Assembly (NCBI RefSeq): GCF_008709575.1
Contig: NZ_VYIK01000028.1
Span: forward strand, 1-44,765
Reading direction: 5' to 3'
DNA from: Mycobacterium sp.
Lineage (GTDB): Bacteria; Actinomycetota; Actinomycetes; Mycobacteriales; Mycobacteriaceae
Length of the DNA stretch: 44,765 bases
Under the pieces are notes generated by a model, which did no database searches, had not been told where the DNA came from, and saw only the letters and a program-made list of their open reading frames with translations. Below, piece after piece: positions 8,597 to 18,779 of this stretch (the first letter of the stretch is position 1; every line of letters starts with the position of its first letter). The translations under genes were made by a program, and so were the position numbers.

Positions 8597-9748
8597 ATGC
8601 GGTTTCTGCACACCGCCGACTGGCAGCTGGGCATGACCCGTCATTTCCTCGCCGGAGACGCCCAGCCGCGGTATTCGGCCGCGCGTCGCGACGCGGTGGC
8701 CGGGCTCGGCGCGCTGGCCGCCGAGGTCGGCGCGGAATTCGTCGTGGTCGCCGGTGACGTGTTCGAGCACAATCAGCTGGCCCCGCAGGTGATCAGCCAG
8801 TCGCTGGAAGCGATGCGTGCCATCGGTGTTCCGGTCTATCTGCTGCCGGGCAACCACGACCCGCTCGACGCCGCGTCGGTATACACCAGCGCGCTGTTCA
8901 CAGCCGAGTGCCCGGACAACGTCGTCGTCCTGGACCAGTCCGGGGCGCACGAGGTGCGCCCGGGGCTGCAGGTCGTCGCCGCACCGTGGCGCTGCAAATC
9001 GCCGGCGGCCGACCTGGCCGCCGAGGCGCTCGACGGCCTGCCGTGCGACGGTGTCACCCGGGTGCTCGTCGCGCACGGCGGCGTCGACGTCCTCGACCCG
9101 GACCCCGCCCGGCCGTCGCTGATCCGGCTCGCCGTGCTCGACGACGCGCTGGCCCGCGGCGCAATCCACTACGCGGCGCTGGGGGACAAGCATTCGGTCA
9201 CCGAAGTCGGCGACAGCGGCCGGATCTGGTATTCCGGCTCACCGGAAGTCACCAACTTCGACGACATCGAACCCGACCCCGGTCATGTGCTGGTCGTCGA
9301 GATCGACGAGACCGATCCGCGCCACCCCGTCACCGTGGAGGCCCGCCGGGTGGGCCGCTGGCGGTTCCGCACCGTGCGTCACCAGGTGGACACCGGCCGG
9401 GACATCGCCGAGCTGGACCGGAATCTGGACCTGATCGCCGACAAAGACCGCACGGTGGTACGCCTGGCGCTGGTCGGCTCGCTGACGGTGACCGACCGGG
9501 CGGCCCTGGACGCGTGCCTGGACCGCTACTCCCGGTTGTTTGCCTGGCTCGGTTGCTGGGAGCGGCACACCGAATTGGCGGTGATCCCCGGCGACGGCGA
9601 GTTCGACGACCTCGGAATCGGTGGTTTTGCCGCCGCGGCCGTCGAGGAGCTGGTTGCGACGGCGCGCAGCGGGGATACCGAGGCCGCCGGCGACGCCCAG
9701 GCGGCGCTGGCGTTGCTGCTGCGGCTCGCCGGCCGGGGTGCGGCATGA
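8597..9748 (+). CDS. SbcD/YhaO-like metallophosphoesterase (Rv1277-like)
   Basis: 383 residues. The calcineurin-like phosphoesterase core shows HTADWQLG (His5, Asp8), GDVFEHN (53-59), GNHD (85-88), VLVAHGGV and LGDKHS, together the usual two-metal site of Mre11/SbcD nucleases. A C-terminal region of about 130 residues follows, as in partner-binding Mre11 family members. The gene is an orthologue of M. tuberculosis Rv1277 and overlaps the ATPase gene by ATGA (9745-9748), so the two products very probably form a complex. Likely role: DNA end or structure processing; by pairing with a hook-less ATPase it looks closer to B. subtilis YhaO than to classical SbcD. Biochemical activity cannot be told from sequence. 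Confidence 0.88.
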   Translation: MRFLHTADWQLGMTRHFLAGDAQPRYSAARRDAVAGLGALAAEVGAEFVVVAGDVFEHNQLAPQVISQSLEAMRAIGVPVYLLPGNHDPLDAASVYTSALFTAECPDNVVVLDQSGAHEVRPGLQVVAAPWRCKSPAADLAAEALDGLPCDGVTRVLVAHGGVDVLDPDPARPSLIRLAVLDDALARGAIHYAALGDKHSVTEVGDSGRIWYSGSPEVTNFDDIEPDPGHVLVVEIDETDPRHPVTVEARRVGRWRFRTVRHQVDTGRDIAELDRNLDLIADKDRTVVRLALVGSLTVTDRAALDACLDRYSRLFAWLGCWERHTELAVIPGDGEFDDLGIGGFAAAAVEELVATARSGDTEAAGDAQAALALLLRLAGRGAA

Positions 9749-12321
9749 AGTTGCACCGCATCGTTTTGGACAACTACCGCGGGATCGTCCACCGCGAGAT
9801 CAGCTTTCCGGACCGCGGTGTCGTGATCGTCTACGGCGCCAACGAAATCGGCAAGTCGTCGATGATCGAGGCGATCGATCTGCTGCTGGAATCCAAAGAC
9901 CGTTCGACGAAGAAAGACGTCAAGCAAGTCAAGCCGACCAACGCCGACGTCGGTGCGGAAGTCGTCGCCGAGATGAGCTCCGGTCCGTACCGTTTCGTCT
10001 ATCGCAAGCGTTTCCACAAGAAATGCGAGACGGAGTTGACCGTGTTGGCGCCGCACCGCGAGCAGCTGACCGGTGACGAAGCCCACGATCGGGTGCGGGC
10101 CATGCTGGCCGAAACCCTCGACACCGAACTCTGGCGTGCCCAACGCGTTCTGCAAGCGGCGTCGACGGCGGCGGTGGAGTTGTCCGGCTGTGACGCGTTG
10201 TCGCGGGCACTGGACATGGCCGCCGGCGACGCGACCGCGCTCAGCGGCACCGAGTCGGTGCTGATCGGGCGTATCGATGCCGAGTATGCCCGTTACTTCA
10301 CCCCGACCGGACGTCCCACCGGCGAGTGGGCCGATGCGATCGCCGCACTGCGCGACGCCGACGAGGAGGTGGCGCGCTGCGCGGCCGCGGTCGCCGAGGT
10401 CGACGACCGCGTCCGGCGGCACGCCGAGCTGACCGCCCAGCTGGCCGAGCTGTCACAGCAGCAACAGGCCGCCGACGCGCGGCACCGCGAGGCCCGGGCC
10501 GCCGTCGACCGGCTCGCTGAACTCACCGAGCAACTGCGCGAGGCCAAGCTGATCGCCGCCACCGCGCGGGCAACCAGCGACAAGTCGACCGCCGCCTACA
10601 CCGAGCGGACTCGGCTTCGCACCGAAACCGAGACCCGCACAGCAGCACTCGCCGCGCTGCAGACCCGAGTTCGCGAAGCCGCCGCAGCGGAGTCAACGGC
10701 GCGAGAACGCGCTGCGGCTGCCGACGCCGTCGTCCAGAAAGCCGAGAAGACGTTGGCGGCAGCCCAGCAACGGGTCGACGAGCTGGCCCGCCGCGACAAG
10801 GCCGAGCGGTTGGCGGCCCGGCTGCAGAAAATCGACGCCGCGCAGCGTGACTGCGACCGGATCACCGGTGAGCTGTCCATGATCGCCGTCACCGAGGAGG
10901 TGCTGCAGCGGATCGAGCAGGCCGCGCATGCCGTGGACCTGACGGAAAGTCAGCTCGCGTCCGTCTCGGCGACGGTGGAATTCACCGCTGTCAGCGACCT
11001 GGAGTTGGCGGCCGGTGACCAGCGGGTGTCGCTGTCCGCCGGCCAGAGCTGGTCGGCGCCGGTCAACGATGCCACCGAGATCGCTGTTCCCGGCGTTGTG
11101 ATCGCACGGCTGCGACCAGGAGCGACCGCGCTGGACATCGCACGCCAACGGGCCGCCGCGCAGCAGCAGCTGGCCGCCGCGTTGCGGGCCGGACACGTCG
11201 GGGACGTGGCGGCGGCGCGGGTTGCCGATCAGCGGCGCCGTGACCTGGAAAGTCGCCGTGACCGGCTCGTCGCGACCATGGCCGGGCTGTGCGGCGACGA
11301 TCCGGTCGCCGAGCTGCGGGCGCAGTTGTCAGCGCTGCGTACCGGTCTGGGCGCCGAAACCATGGACAACGCCGACCTCGGCCAGGCTGAGGCGGCCCGT
11401 GCCCAAGCCGCCCACGACTACGAGGCCGGCCGCCGGGACGCTGCGGCCGCCGCCGCCGATCTCGCCGAGGCAGCAACTCGCGCAGCGCTTCTGAACGACA
11501 CGTTGGCCGGCCAACAGGCCGAGCTCGCCACGGCCGTGGACCGGCTGGCCCGGCAGCGGGCGGCCTGCGCCGACGAAGAGTTAGCGGTCACCGCCAACGC
11601 CGCCCTGCTCGCCGCCCAAAGCGCCGAGCAGCGGGTCGCCGAACTCAGCGCCCGCTTAACCGCCGCCGCTCCCGACGCGGTGACCACCGAACTCGCCGAG
11701 GCCAGTCGCGCCGCCGAAGCATTGCGCATCCGCCGCGCGCAGGCCGACCGGGCGTTACACGAGATCACCGTCGAGCTCGCGGTCTTCGGTACCGAGGGAC
11801 GACAGAGCAAGCTCGACGCGGCCGAAGTGGCCCGCGAGCACGCGCGCAGCCAGTACACCCGGGTGCAGCGCCGGGCCCGCGCGGCACAACTGCTGAGGTC
11901 GGTGATGGCCCGCCACCGCGACACCACCCGGCTGCGCTACGCCGAGCCGTTTCGGGCGGAGTTGCAGCGGCTCGGGCGTCCGGTGTTCGGGCCCAGCTTC
12001 GAGGTCGACGTCGACCCCGACCTGCGCATCCGCAGTCGAACGCTGGACGGCTGCACGGTGCCCTACGAGTCACTCTCGGGTGGAGCCAAGGAGCAGCTCG
12101 GCATATTGACCCGGCTGGCCGGCGCCGCGCTGGTGGCCAAGGAGGACACCGTCCCGGTGCTGATCGACGACGCACTGGGCTTCACCGACCCCGACCGCCT
12201 CGCCAAAATGGGTGCGGTGTTCAGCGAGCTCGGCACTGCCGGGCAGGTCATCGTGTTGACCTGCACCCCGGCCCGTTACCGCGCTGTCGAAGGTGCGCGC
12301 TGGATCGCATTGAGCGCCTGA
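9745..12321 (+). CDS. SMC/Rad50-like coiled-coil ATPase (Rv1278-like)
   Basis: 858 residues. The N-terminal half-ATPase has Walker A YGANEIGKSS (30-39); residues about 195-720 are long Ala/Glu/Arg-rich heptad-like coiled coils interrupted by a more globular part around 400-470; the C-terminal half-ATPase has signature LSGGA (777-781) and Walker B VPVLIDDAL with Asp808-Asp809. The second acidic residue is Asp rather than the Glu usual in Rad50/SbcC, as I recall for YhaN-type proteins, and no CxxC zinc hook is visible between the coils. Length and sequence match M. tuberculosis Rv1278 (875 residues). Coupled to the phosphoesterase by a 4-bp overlap. Likely function: ATP-driven gating of the nuclease partner in DNA repair or processing. 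Confidence 0.88.
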   Translation: MKLHRIVLDNYRGIVHREISFPDRGVVIVYGANEIGKSSMIEAIDLLLESKDRSTKKDVKQVKPTNADVGAEVVAEMSSGPYRFVYRKRFHKKCETELTVLAPHREQLTGDEAHDRVRAMLAETLDTELWRAQRVLQAASTAAVELSGCDALSRALDMAAGDATALSGTESVLIGRIDAEYARYFTPTGRPTGEWADAIAALRDADEEVARCAAAVAEVDDRVRRHAELTAQLAELSQQQQAADARHREARAAVDRLAELTEQLREAKLIAATARATSDKSTAAYTERTRLRTETETRTAALAALQTRVREAAAAESTARERAAAADAVVQKAEKTLAAAQQRVDELARRDKAERLAARLQKIDAAQRDCDRITGELSMIAVTEEVLQRIEQAAHAVDLTESQLASVSATVEFTAVSDLELAAGDQRVSLSAGQSWSAPVNDATEIAVPGVVIARLRPGATALDIARQRAAAQQQLAAALRAGHVGDVAAARVADQRRRDLESRRDRLVATMAGLCGDDPVAELRAQLSALRTGLGAETMDNADLGQAEAARAQAAHDYEAGRRDAAAAAADLAEAATRAALLNDTLAGQQAELATAVDRLARQRAACADEELAVTANAALLAAQSAEQRVAELSARLTAAAPDAVTTELAEASRAAEALRIRRAQADRALHEITVELAVFGTEGRQSKLDAAEVAREHARSQYTRVQRRARAAQLLRSVMARHRDTTRLRYAEPFRAELQRLGRPVFGPSFEVDVDPDLRIRSRTLDGCTVPYESLSGGAKEQLGILTRLAGAALVAKEDTVPVLIDDALGFTDPDRLAKMGAVFSELGTAGQVIVLTCTPARYRAVEGARWIALSA

Positions 12322-12324
12322 GCC

Positions 12325-12350
12325 GCGTCGGGAAACGCGTTGCCCGATGC
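12325..12350. terminator. Candidate bidirectional hairpin between convergent genes
   Basis: GCGTCGGG (12325-12332) can pair with CCCGATGC (12343-12350) as an 8-bp stem with one G-U pair and a 10-nt loop. It fills the 44-bp gap between the ATPase gene stop and the oppA stop. No U-tract follows, which is common for mycobacterial terminators. Confidence 0.4.
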
Positions 12351-12365
12351 ACTGTCGCGGCAGGG

Positions 12366-14042
12366 TCAGCGCATGAACCCGATCGCGGTGTAGACCACGT
12401 CGGCCAGGCCGAACGCGCCGAAGTTGGCCAGGTTGGCGCGCACGGCGATGTCACCGGGCGACTGAAAAAGGGGCAGGGAAAAACCTTCGTCCCAGATCAT
12501 CGCGTCGACCCGGTTGGCCAGTGCCCGTGCGGTGTCCGGGTTCAGCTCCGACAGTGTGTGCTCGATTGCGGTGTCGATGCCCGGGTTGCCGATCCTGCCG
12601 AAGTTGCTCTCTCCGTAGGAGGCGTAGATCTGAGGCAGCGCAGACAGCGGGAACGCGTTACCCACCCAACCGAATTGGGTGATGTCGAAGTCGCCGACGC
12701 TGACGTACTGGCTGAAGAATCCGGTGCCCGGCTTCGGGTCGAGGACCAGTTTGACTCCGATCTGCGCCAGGTTGTTCTGGGCGACCAGGGCGATCTGCCG
12801 CGTCGATTGCGCATCGAAGAACACGTCGCGGACAACCAGCTGTTTGCCGTCCTTCTCGCGCACCGCTCCGTTGAGCTTCCAGCCCAGCGCATCCAAGTCC
12901 TGTCGGGCCTCGGCGGGGTCGTAGGCGGCGGGAGCGCTGTTGTTTCGATAGCCCAGCTGCCCGGCGACGAAAATATGGTTGTCCAGGGGCACCGGGTGGT
13001 CGGTCATGCCGTGCTGGACGACATCGACGATCGCCTGGCGGTCGATGCCTTTGCAGATCGCCAGCCGAAGTTTCTCGTCGGCCAGGATGGATCCGGGCGC
13101 ACCGTTGAAGGTGAACTGATACCAGGTGGGTGCCGGCGCGCTTCGGATCACGACTCCGGGGGTGCGCTCGGCGGTGACCATGTCGTCGAGTGTGGCCAGG
13201 CCGGCGGCGTCGATGGCGTGGTTCTGCAGGGCGGGGATCACTGCGGCGGGGTCGAGCACCAGAAACGTGATGAAGTCCAGCCGAGGTTTGGCACCCCACC
13301 AGCGCGGATTTCGGGCCAGCACGATGCGCTGCGCGGCCCGGTCGATCGTGGACACGATGAAGGGTCCGGCTGACGGGCCCGGGGCATCGAGCTGCCCTTT
13401 GTTGAAGACCTCCGGGTTCGCGGTCATGCTGCGTGGTTGCATGCCGCCGGCGAACATCGCGCGCCACTCCGCGTACGGCTCGGCGAACGTGATCACCGCC
13501 TGCCGGTCGTCGGCGCCCCGGGTCACCGACTTCACCCGGTCGAATCCGGCTCTGCTGGCGATCAGGTAGCGCTTGTCGCGGCCGCTGCACGCCTCGACTT
13601 CTGCTTTGAGGTCTTCCCAGGTGATCGGGGTGCCGTCGCTCCACACTGCTTTGGGATTGATGGTGTAGGTGACTACTTGCGGGGCGCTACCGGTCAGTTC
13701 GGCACGGATGAAGTAGTCGGTATTGAGTTTCAGCGACCCGTCGGATTGGGTGAGGAACGCCCCGGGCAGCGTCGGCATCACCACCGACGCCACGTCGGCC
13801 GTGTTGCCGTCGATGGACAATTCGTTGAAGTTCGCCGGAAATGAGGTCAGCGCGAGCCGCAGATTGCCGCCGTCGCGCAGCGTCGCCGGGTTCTGGGGGT
13901 TGATGTCGCTGGTGGTCCCGACCCGAGCGGCCCGCGCCAGCGGAAGGTCCTGATACCCGCTTGAGCAGCCGGTGGCGACCAGCCAAACCGCCACCGCCGC
14001 AAGGGCAAGCCGGGAAAAGAGACGCAGGCGGATCACGCGCAT
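12366..14042 (-). CDS. oppA: Oligopeptide ABC importer, substrate-binding lipoprotein OppA
   Basis: 558-residue extracellular solute-binding protein of family 5. The signal sequence ends in the lipobox VATGC (Cys26 lipidated in this start choice), and the mature domain shows family features such as GGNLRLALTSFPANFNELS, KAVWSDGTPITWEDLKAEVEA, and the region around RLAICKGIDRQAIVD. ATG at 14042 begins four bases after the oppD stop; a GTG at 14051 is an alternative. Orthologue of M. tuberculosis Rv1280c, in which the OppABCD system takes up short peptides and is reported to handle glutathione. It is the last gene of oppB-oppC-oppD-oppA. The choline-dehydrogenase-like gene Rv1279, found between Rv1278 and oppA in M. 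tuberculosis, is missing here. Confidence 0.93.
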   Translation of the reverse strand: MRVIRLRLFSRLALAAVAVWLVATGCSSGYQDLPLARAARVGTTSDINPQNPATLRDGGNLRLALTSFPANFNELSIDGNTADVASVVMPTLPGAFLTQSDGSLKLNTDYFIRAELTGSAPQVVTYTINPKAVWSDGTPITWEDLKAEVEACSGRDKRYLIASRAGFDRVKSVTRGADDRQAVITFAEPYAEWRAMFAGGMQPRSMTANPEVFNKGQLDAPGPSAGPFIVSTIDRAAQRIVLARNPRWWGAKPRLDFITFLVLDPAAVIPALQNHAIDAAGLATLDDMVTAERTPGVVIRSAPAPTWYQFTFNGAPGSILADEKLRLAICKGIDRQAIVDVVQHGMTDHPVPLDNHIFVAGQLGYRNNSAPAAYDPAEARQDLDALGWKLNGAVREKDGKQLVVRDVFFDAQSTRQIALVAQNNLAQIGVKLVLDPKPGTGFFSQYVSVGDFDITQFGWVGNAFPLSALPQIYASYGESNFGRIGNPGIDTAIEHTLSELNPDTARALANRVDAMIWDEGFSLPLFQSPGDIAVRANLANFGAFGLADVVYTAIGFMR

Positions 14043-14046
14043 GATG

Positions 14047-15897
14047 CTAACCGGCACGCATGTCGCGGTGCGCCCGCGGGATCGCGGCCAGCAGTTGCCG
14101 GGTGTACTCGTGCTGCGGATCGGTGAACACCTGCTCGCTGTCGCCCTGCTCCACAATTTTTCCCCGGTACATCACCGCCACCCGGTGGGCGAGGTGTTTC
14201 ACCACCGAAAGATCGTGCGATACGAACAGATACGCCAAACCGAGTTGCTGTTGCAAGTCCAACAGCAGGTTGATGATGCCGGCCTGGATCGACACGTCGA
14301 GCGCCGACACCGGCTCGTCGAGCGCAAGAATCTTCGGGTTCAGCGCCAGTGCTCGTGCGATCCCGATTCGCTGCTTCTGACCTCCGGAGAACTCGCCGGG
14401 GTAGCGGCCGGCGTCGACGTGGTCGAGCCCGACGAGCGAAAGCAGCTCGCCGACGCGCTGTTCAACCCGCCGTCGGTCGAACCCGTTGGCGACCAGAGGT
14501 TCAGCGACGACGTCGAATACCGGGAACCGGGGGTCCAGCGACGCCACCGGATCTTGAAACACCACCTGCAACTGGGTCCGCAGCATGCGGCGGGTGGCCG
14601 GGTCGAGTGCTGCGACGTCGGTGCCGAGGATCTCGATAGCACCTGCTTGGGGTGCGGCGAGCTCGAGAATCTGGCGCAGCGTCGTCGACTTGCCCGACCC
14701 GGACTCGCCGACGATGCCCAGCGTGCGGCCCTGTTCCAAGCTGAAGCTGACCCCGTCGACTGCCCGCACCTCACCGACCCGTCTGCGCAAAACCACCCCC
14801 TTGGTGAGCGGGAAGGTCTTGACCAGCCCGCTGACCCGCAGCACCGACGGCGGCTCCTCGGCTGCCTCGTCGGTCGGTGGCGGTTGTGTTGATACCCCGA
14901 AAATTTCGGCTGCGCTGCGTCCTGCGACGTAGTCGGTGCGAATGCACGCCGCCCGATGATTCTCCCGGATCGGGACGAGGCCGGGTTCGGACGACTGGCA
15001 TGCGCCGATCACCAGCGGACAGCGCGGGGCGAACGTGCAGGCGCCGGGGGACAGCGACGTCATCGTCGGCGGGGCGCCCGGGATCGGGACGAGCCGGGTG
15101 CCCTGCCGGGCGTCCAGCCGCGGCACCGAACCCAATAGCCCGACCGTGTAGGGCATCCGGCGGTCACGATAGAGCTCCTCGACGGTGGCTGTCTCGACCA
15201 CGCGACCGGCGTACATGACCAGCGCCCGATCGGCGAACTGTGACACCACCCCCAAGTCATGGGTGATGATCAGCACCCCGGCGCCGGTGACGTCGCGCGC
15301 GGTCCGAAGCACGTCGAGGATCTGCGCCTGAACGGTGACATCCAGCGCGGTGGTCGGTTCGTCGCAGATCAGCAGCTCCGGGTCGTTGGCGATCGCGATC
15401 GCGATCACCACCCGCTGGCGCTCGCCACCGGACAACTCGTGCGGGAAGGCCTTCGCCCGGCGCCGCGGCTGCGCGATGCCGACCAGCTCGAGCAGCTCCA
15501 GGGCACGGTCGCGGGCGGCAGCACGGCCGATGCCGCGGTGGTGGACCTCGATAGCCTCGGCGATCTGGTCACCGACGGTGTAAACCGGCGTCAGCGCCGA
15601 CATCGGGTCCTGGAACACGGTGCCGATCGCCTTCCCGCGGATCGCCGACATCGCCCGATCGGGCAACCCGAGTAGCTCCTCGCCGCGCAACCGCACCGAC
15701 CCCGACACCTGGGCGTAGTCGGGCAGCAATCCGACGATCGCCATCGCGGCAGTGGTTTTGCCCGAACCGGATTCCCCGACGATGGCGACGACTTCGCCCG
15801 CGTTGATGTGGTAGCTGACGTTGCGCACCGCGGGCACGCGCACGTCGCCGGTTTCGAACGTGACGGTCAGGTCCGCCACCTCGAGCAGGCCGCTCAC
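14047..15897 (-). CDS. oppD: Oligopeptide ABC importer, double ATPase OppD
   Basis: 616 residues with two complete ABC ATPase domains in one chain, equivalent to separate OppD and OppF of other bacteria. Domain 1 (about 1-260) has [18 protein letters not shown] and [12 protein letters not shown]; between the domains lies the oligopeptide-transporter C-terminal motif with clustered cysteines ([14 protein letters not shown]), known in related transporters to bind an iron-sulfur cluster; domain 2 (about 325-616) has [19 protein letters not shown] and [11 protein letters not shown]. The GTG start at 15897 overlaps the oppC stop (GTGA). Both nucleotide sites look canonical. Orthologue of Rv1281c. 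Confidence 0.94.
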   Translation of the reverse strand: MSGLLEVADLTVTFETGDVRVPAVRNVSYHINAGEVVAIVGESGSGKTTAAMAIVGLLPDYAQVSGSVRLRGEELLGLPDRAMSAIRGKAIGTVFQDPMSALTPVYTVGDQIAEAIEVHHRGIGRAAARDRALELLELVGIAQPRRRAKAFPHELSGGERQRVVIAIAIANDPELLICDEPTTALDVTVQAQILDVLRTARDVTGAGVLIITHDLGVVSQFADRALVMYAGRVVETATVEELYRDRRMPYTVGLLGSVPRLDARQGTRLVPIPGAPPTMTSLSPGACTFAPRCPLVIGACQSSEPGLVPIRENHRAACIRTDYVAGRSAAEIFGVSTQPPPTDEAAEEPPSVLRVSGLVKTFPLTKGVVLRRRVGEVRAVDGVSFSLEQGRTLGIVGESGSGKSTTLRQILELAAPQAGAIEILGTDVAALDPATRRMLRTQLQVVFQDPVASLDPRFPVFDVVAEPLVANGFDRRRVEQRVGELLSLVGLDHVDAGRYPGEFSGGQKQRIGIARALALNPKILALDEPVSALDVSIQAGIINLLLDLQQQLGLAYLFVSHDLSVVKHLAHRVAVMYRGKIVEQGDSEQVFTDPQHEYTRQLLAAIPRAHRDMRAG

Positions 15898-16829
15898 CGA
15901 GCCTGCCGCTTCTTGGGCCGCGCGGCCGTGCTTCCGGGATCCAGCGCGTCCCGCAGGCCGTCGCCGGTGAGGTTGGCGCACAACACGATCAACACGAGCA
16001 CCCCCGCCGGAAACAGAAAGACCCACGGGAACGTGGTGGCCGAAGGGGTGCCGTCGGCGATCAGCGTGCCCAGTGACACGTCGGGAGGTTGAACACCGAA
16101 ACCCAGAAAGCTCAAACCGGTTTCGGCCAGAATCGCGAATCCGACGTTCAGCGTCGCGTCGATGATGAGAATCGAGGCGACGTTGGGCACGATGTGGCTG
16201 ACGATGACACGACGGCTTGACACACCCATATACCTTGCGGCAAGGATGAATTCGCGTTCCCGCAGGCTCATCGTCAAGCCGCGGACCATCCGCGAGCTGA
16301 CCATCCAGCCGAACCCCGCGAGAAGCACAATGAGCCATGCGATGCTGCTCGAGTGTTTGGTGCGCGGAGTGATGATGGCGATCAGGATGAAGCTCGGCAC
16401 TACCAGCAGCAGGTCCACCAGCCACATCAGCGCCCGGTCGCGCCAGCCGCCGAAGTAGCCGGCCACCGACCCTACCGTGGCGGCGATACTGGTCGAGATC
16501 ACCGCGACGCAAAACCCGATCAGCATCGACTTCTGCATGCCGCGCAGGGTTCGGGCCAGCAGATCCTGCCCGAGCGCGTTGGTGCCGAACCAGTGCCGCG
16601 ATGACGGTGGCTGCAGCAGCGCGTGGTAGTCCAGTTCGGTGTAGTCGTAGGGCAGTAGCGGCGGCAGGGTATAGCATCCGACGAACAGCAGCACCAGCAG
16701 CGTCAACGCCACCACCGCAGGAACGTTGCGGACGAATCGGCGTGCCAACAGGGTTCGGCGCGACGTGAAGGCGGCCGGATGGATACCGGAGCGGGTCGGA
16801 GTGGTTTCAGCGGTTGCCTGTTGAGTCAT
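15894..16829 (-). CDS. oppC: Oligopeptide ABC importer permease OppC
   Basis: 311-residue permease. An N-terminal cytoplasmic tail ([15 protein letters not shown]) and first membrane segment ([17 protein letters not shown]) are followed by the [15 protein letters not shown] motif usual in OppC/DppC proteins, then the five-helix transport core and the EAA-type coupling loop ([24 protein letters not shown]). It ends in a basic tail (RPKKRQAR). The ATG at 16829 overlaps the oppB stop by ATGA and its own stop overlaps the oppD start. Pairs with OppB to form the membrane channel. Orthologue of Rv1282c. Confidence 0.93.
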   Translation of the reverse strand: MTQQATAETTPTRSGIHPAAFTSRRTLLARRFVRNVPAVVALTLLVLLFVGCYTLPPLLPYDYTELDYHALLQPPSSRHWFGTNALGQDLLARTLRGMQKSMLIGFCVAVISTSIAATVGSVAGYFGGWRDRALMWLVDLLLVVPSFILIAIITPRTKHSSSIAWLIVLLAGFGWMVSSRMVRGLTMSLREREFILAARYMGVSSRRVIVSHIVPNVASILIIDATLNVGFAILAETGLSFLGFGVQPPDVSLGTLIADGTPSATTFPWVFLFPAGVLVLIVLCANLTGDGLRDALDPGSTAARPKKRQAR

Positions 16830-17803
16830 GACACCCGCACTCTGGGGTCGAGCGCGGCGTAGATGACGTCGGATAACAGTCCGGCGAGCAGAATCGCTGC
16901 CCCGGTGAACATGGTGATCGCCGCGACCACGTTGGTGTCTTGCGTCGAGATGCCTTGCACCACCCACTCGCCCATACCGTGCCAGCCGAAGATCTTCTCG
17001 ACGAACACCGCACCGACAACCAGGCCGCTGACCCCGTAGGCGAACAGCGTGGCCATCGGAATCAGGGCGGTGCGCAGGCCGTGCTTGAACAGCGCACGCC
17101 GGCGGGTCAGGCCCTTGGCGCGCGCGGTCCGGATGAAATCCTCACTCAGTACATCCAGCATCGCGTTGCGCTGGTAGCGGCTGAAGCTCGCGATCGCGCC
17201 CAGCGCCAGCGTGAGCGTCGGCAACACGATGTGCTGCGCGCGGTCGAGGAGCTGCGCCCACCCCCCGCGGGGCGGAATGGGTGAGGTCTCGCCGGTGTAG
17301 GAAAAGATCTGCACCCCGGTGACCATGTTCACCCGCAGCGCTCCCAGGATGAGCAGGCCCGCCAGCACGAACGACGGGATGCTCAAAATGACCAGCGAAG
17401 CCACGGTGATCACGCGGTCGCTCAGCCGATATTGCCGCACCGCTCCCCAAGCCCCCACGACGACACCGATCAGCGTGCCCAGCACCGAACCGATCACCAC
17501 CAGCCGCAGGCTGACTCCGATCCGGCGCCACAGCTCCTGGGAAACGCGGTGACCGGTCACCGTGGCCCCGAAGTCACCGTGGACTGCGCCGGAAATCCAG
17601 CGCGCGTAGCGGATGGGTATCGGTTTGTCTAAGCCCAGCTCAACGGCTTTGGCGTGGATGGCCTCCGGCGGCGGTGCGGGGTGACGCTGGATGAAACTGT
17701 CCAGCGGGTGAAACGTCACCGACGTCAGGCAGAACGTCAAGAACGACGCCAGCACCAACAGGACGACGTAGTTGAGCAGCCGGCGCGCGAGGAATCGGAT
17801 CAT
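16826..17803 (-). CDS. oppB: Oligopeptide ABC importer permease OppB
   Basis: 325 residues, the same length as M. tuberculosis Rv1283c. Starts MIRFLARRLLNYVVLLVLASFLTF, a typical OppB/DppB N-terminal membrane helix, then a periplasmic segment, a core of five more helices, and the coupling loop DFIRTARAKGLTRRRALFKHGLR. First gene of the minus-strand oppBCDA operon; the 62-bp gap to the upstream VOC gene gives little room for a promoter, so read-through from that gene is possible. Function: membrane half-channel for peptide import with OppC. Confidence 0.93.
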   Translation of the reverse strand: MIRFLARRLLNYVVLLVLASFLTFCLTSVTFHPLDSFIQRHPAPPPEAIHAKAVELGLDKPIPIRYARWISGAVHGDFGATVTGHRVSQELWRRIGVSLRLVVIGSVLGTLIGVVVGAWGAVRQYRLSDRVITVASLVILSIPSFVLAGLLILGALRVNMVTGVQIFSYTGETSPIPPRGGWAQLLDRAQHIVLPTLTLALGAIASFSRYQRNAMLDVLSEDFIRTARAKGLTRRRALFKHGLRTALIPMATLFAYGVSGLVVGAVFVEKIFGWHGMGEWVVQGISTQDTNVVAAITMFTGAAILLAGLLSDVIYAALDPRVRVS

Positions 17804-17865
17804 GGCTGCCCGCCCCGCCGGTGTCGCATGGGCCCAGGGTAGCGAGCAGGCGGGCGAGGTCTACG

Positions 17866-18255
17866 TCAGCCGTCCGAGCCGTAGGGCCGGGTGATGATCT
17901 CCAGGAAGTGACCGCTGGGATCGCGAAAGTACACGCCGCGGCCGCCATGCCGATGGTTGATCTCACCGGCCCGTTGCCGCCCGGGGTCGGCCCAGTGTTC
18001 GAGGCCGCGGGAGCGGATCTTGCCGTAGATCGCGTCGAAGTCGTCGTCGGAAACCAGGAACGCGTAATGCTGCGGATGGATCTCCTCGCCGGCGGTCGCG
18101 TCGGCGAAGTCCAGGCTGGCGCCGTGCTCCAGCGTGACGACCAGGAAGTGGCCGAACGGTGTCGGAGCCGGCAGGCCGAACAGTTCGCTCAGAAATTCTG
18201 CGGACTCCCGCTTGTCGCGTGCGGCGACGATGGTGTGGTTGAAAGCGATCGTCAT
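17866..18255 (-). CDS. VOC (glyoxalase/dioxygenase fold) protein
   Basis: 129 residues with one vicinal-oxygen-chelate domain of two beta-alpha-beta-beta-beta modules. Candidate metal ligands are His7 (FNHTIV), a His in QHYAFLVSD and the Glu in GHFLEIITRPYG, the usual His/His/Glu-type pattern; DPSGHFLEI is the family's C-terminal signature. The C-terminus resembles fosfomycin-resistance/bleomycin-resistance type members, but the true substrate cannot be told. Four bases separate it from the next VOC gene, so the two are probably co-transcribed. Confidence 0.82.
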   Translation of the reverse strand: MTIAFNHTIVAARDKRESAEFLSELFGLPAPTPFGHFLVVTLEHGASLDFADATAGEEIHPQHYAFLVSDDDFDAIYGKIRSRGLEHWADPGRQRAGEINHRHGGRGVYFRDPSGHFLEIITRPYGSDG

Positions 18256-18259
18256 GGTG

Positions 18260-18682
18260 CTACTTCGGTGCGCTAAGTTCCAAGGCGATATTGTCGGGGT
18301 CGCGGAACTCCAGGATGTATAGCGGACCGATGTCCTTGATGGGTTCGTGGGGAACGTTCAAATCATCGAGCTGTTCGGCCATCGCCTCCAAGTCGGCCTT
18401 GGCGGCGGCCCGGAATGCAATGTGGTCCAAGCCGACGCGGTTCTCGTCGAAGCGATCGGCGGCGACGGGCCGCAGCCCGATCAGTGCGCCGCCGAGGTCA
18501 TAGACGACGCCGCCGAAGAGCCAGGCAAACTGATTACGGGTCGCCTCGTCGGGATTGCTGGGCATCTCGGCCCAGACCGGCCAGCCGAACACACTGTCGT
18601 AGAATTTTCGGGACCGATCGATGTCTGTGACGGTAAGCCTGACGTGGTCGATCGAGACAGGTGGCGTGACCATAGTAGCCAT
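18260..18682 (-). CDS. VOC (glyoxalase-like) protein
   Basis: 140 residues, single VOC domain: IDHVRLTVTDIDRSRKFYDSVFGWPVW at the start (metal His in IDHV), GLDHIAFRAAAKADLEAMAEQL in the second module, and the terminal EFRDPDNIALELSAPK with the likely metal Glu. The first ATG (MATMVTPPVS) is used; the ATG three codons later would serve equally well. Upstream of and co-oriented with another VOC gene, to which it is not closely similar. Substrate unknown. Confidence 0.82.
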   Translation of the reverse strand: MATMVTPPVSIDHVRLTVTDIDRSRKFYDSVFGWPVWAEMPSNPDEATRNQFAWLFGGVVYDLGGALIGLRPVAADRFDENRVGLDHIAFRAAAKADLEAMAEQLDDLNVPHEPIKDIGPLYILEFRDPDNIALELSAPK

Positions 18683-18779
18683 GGTGCCAGAATCGCGGGC
18701 GTGCGAATAGCGATGACTGAATTCTTGGGCGCGGCCCGGCCGTTTATGGCGAGCACCCGTTCGGTCTGTCTGCGGGCGA

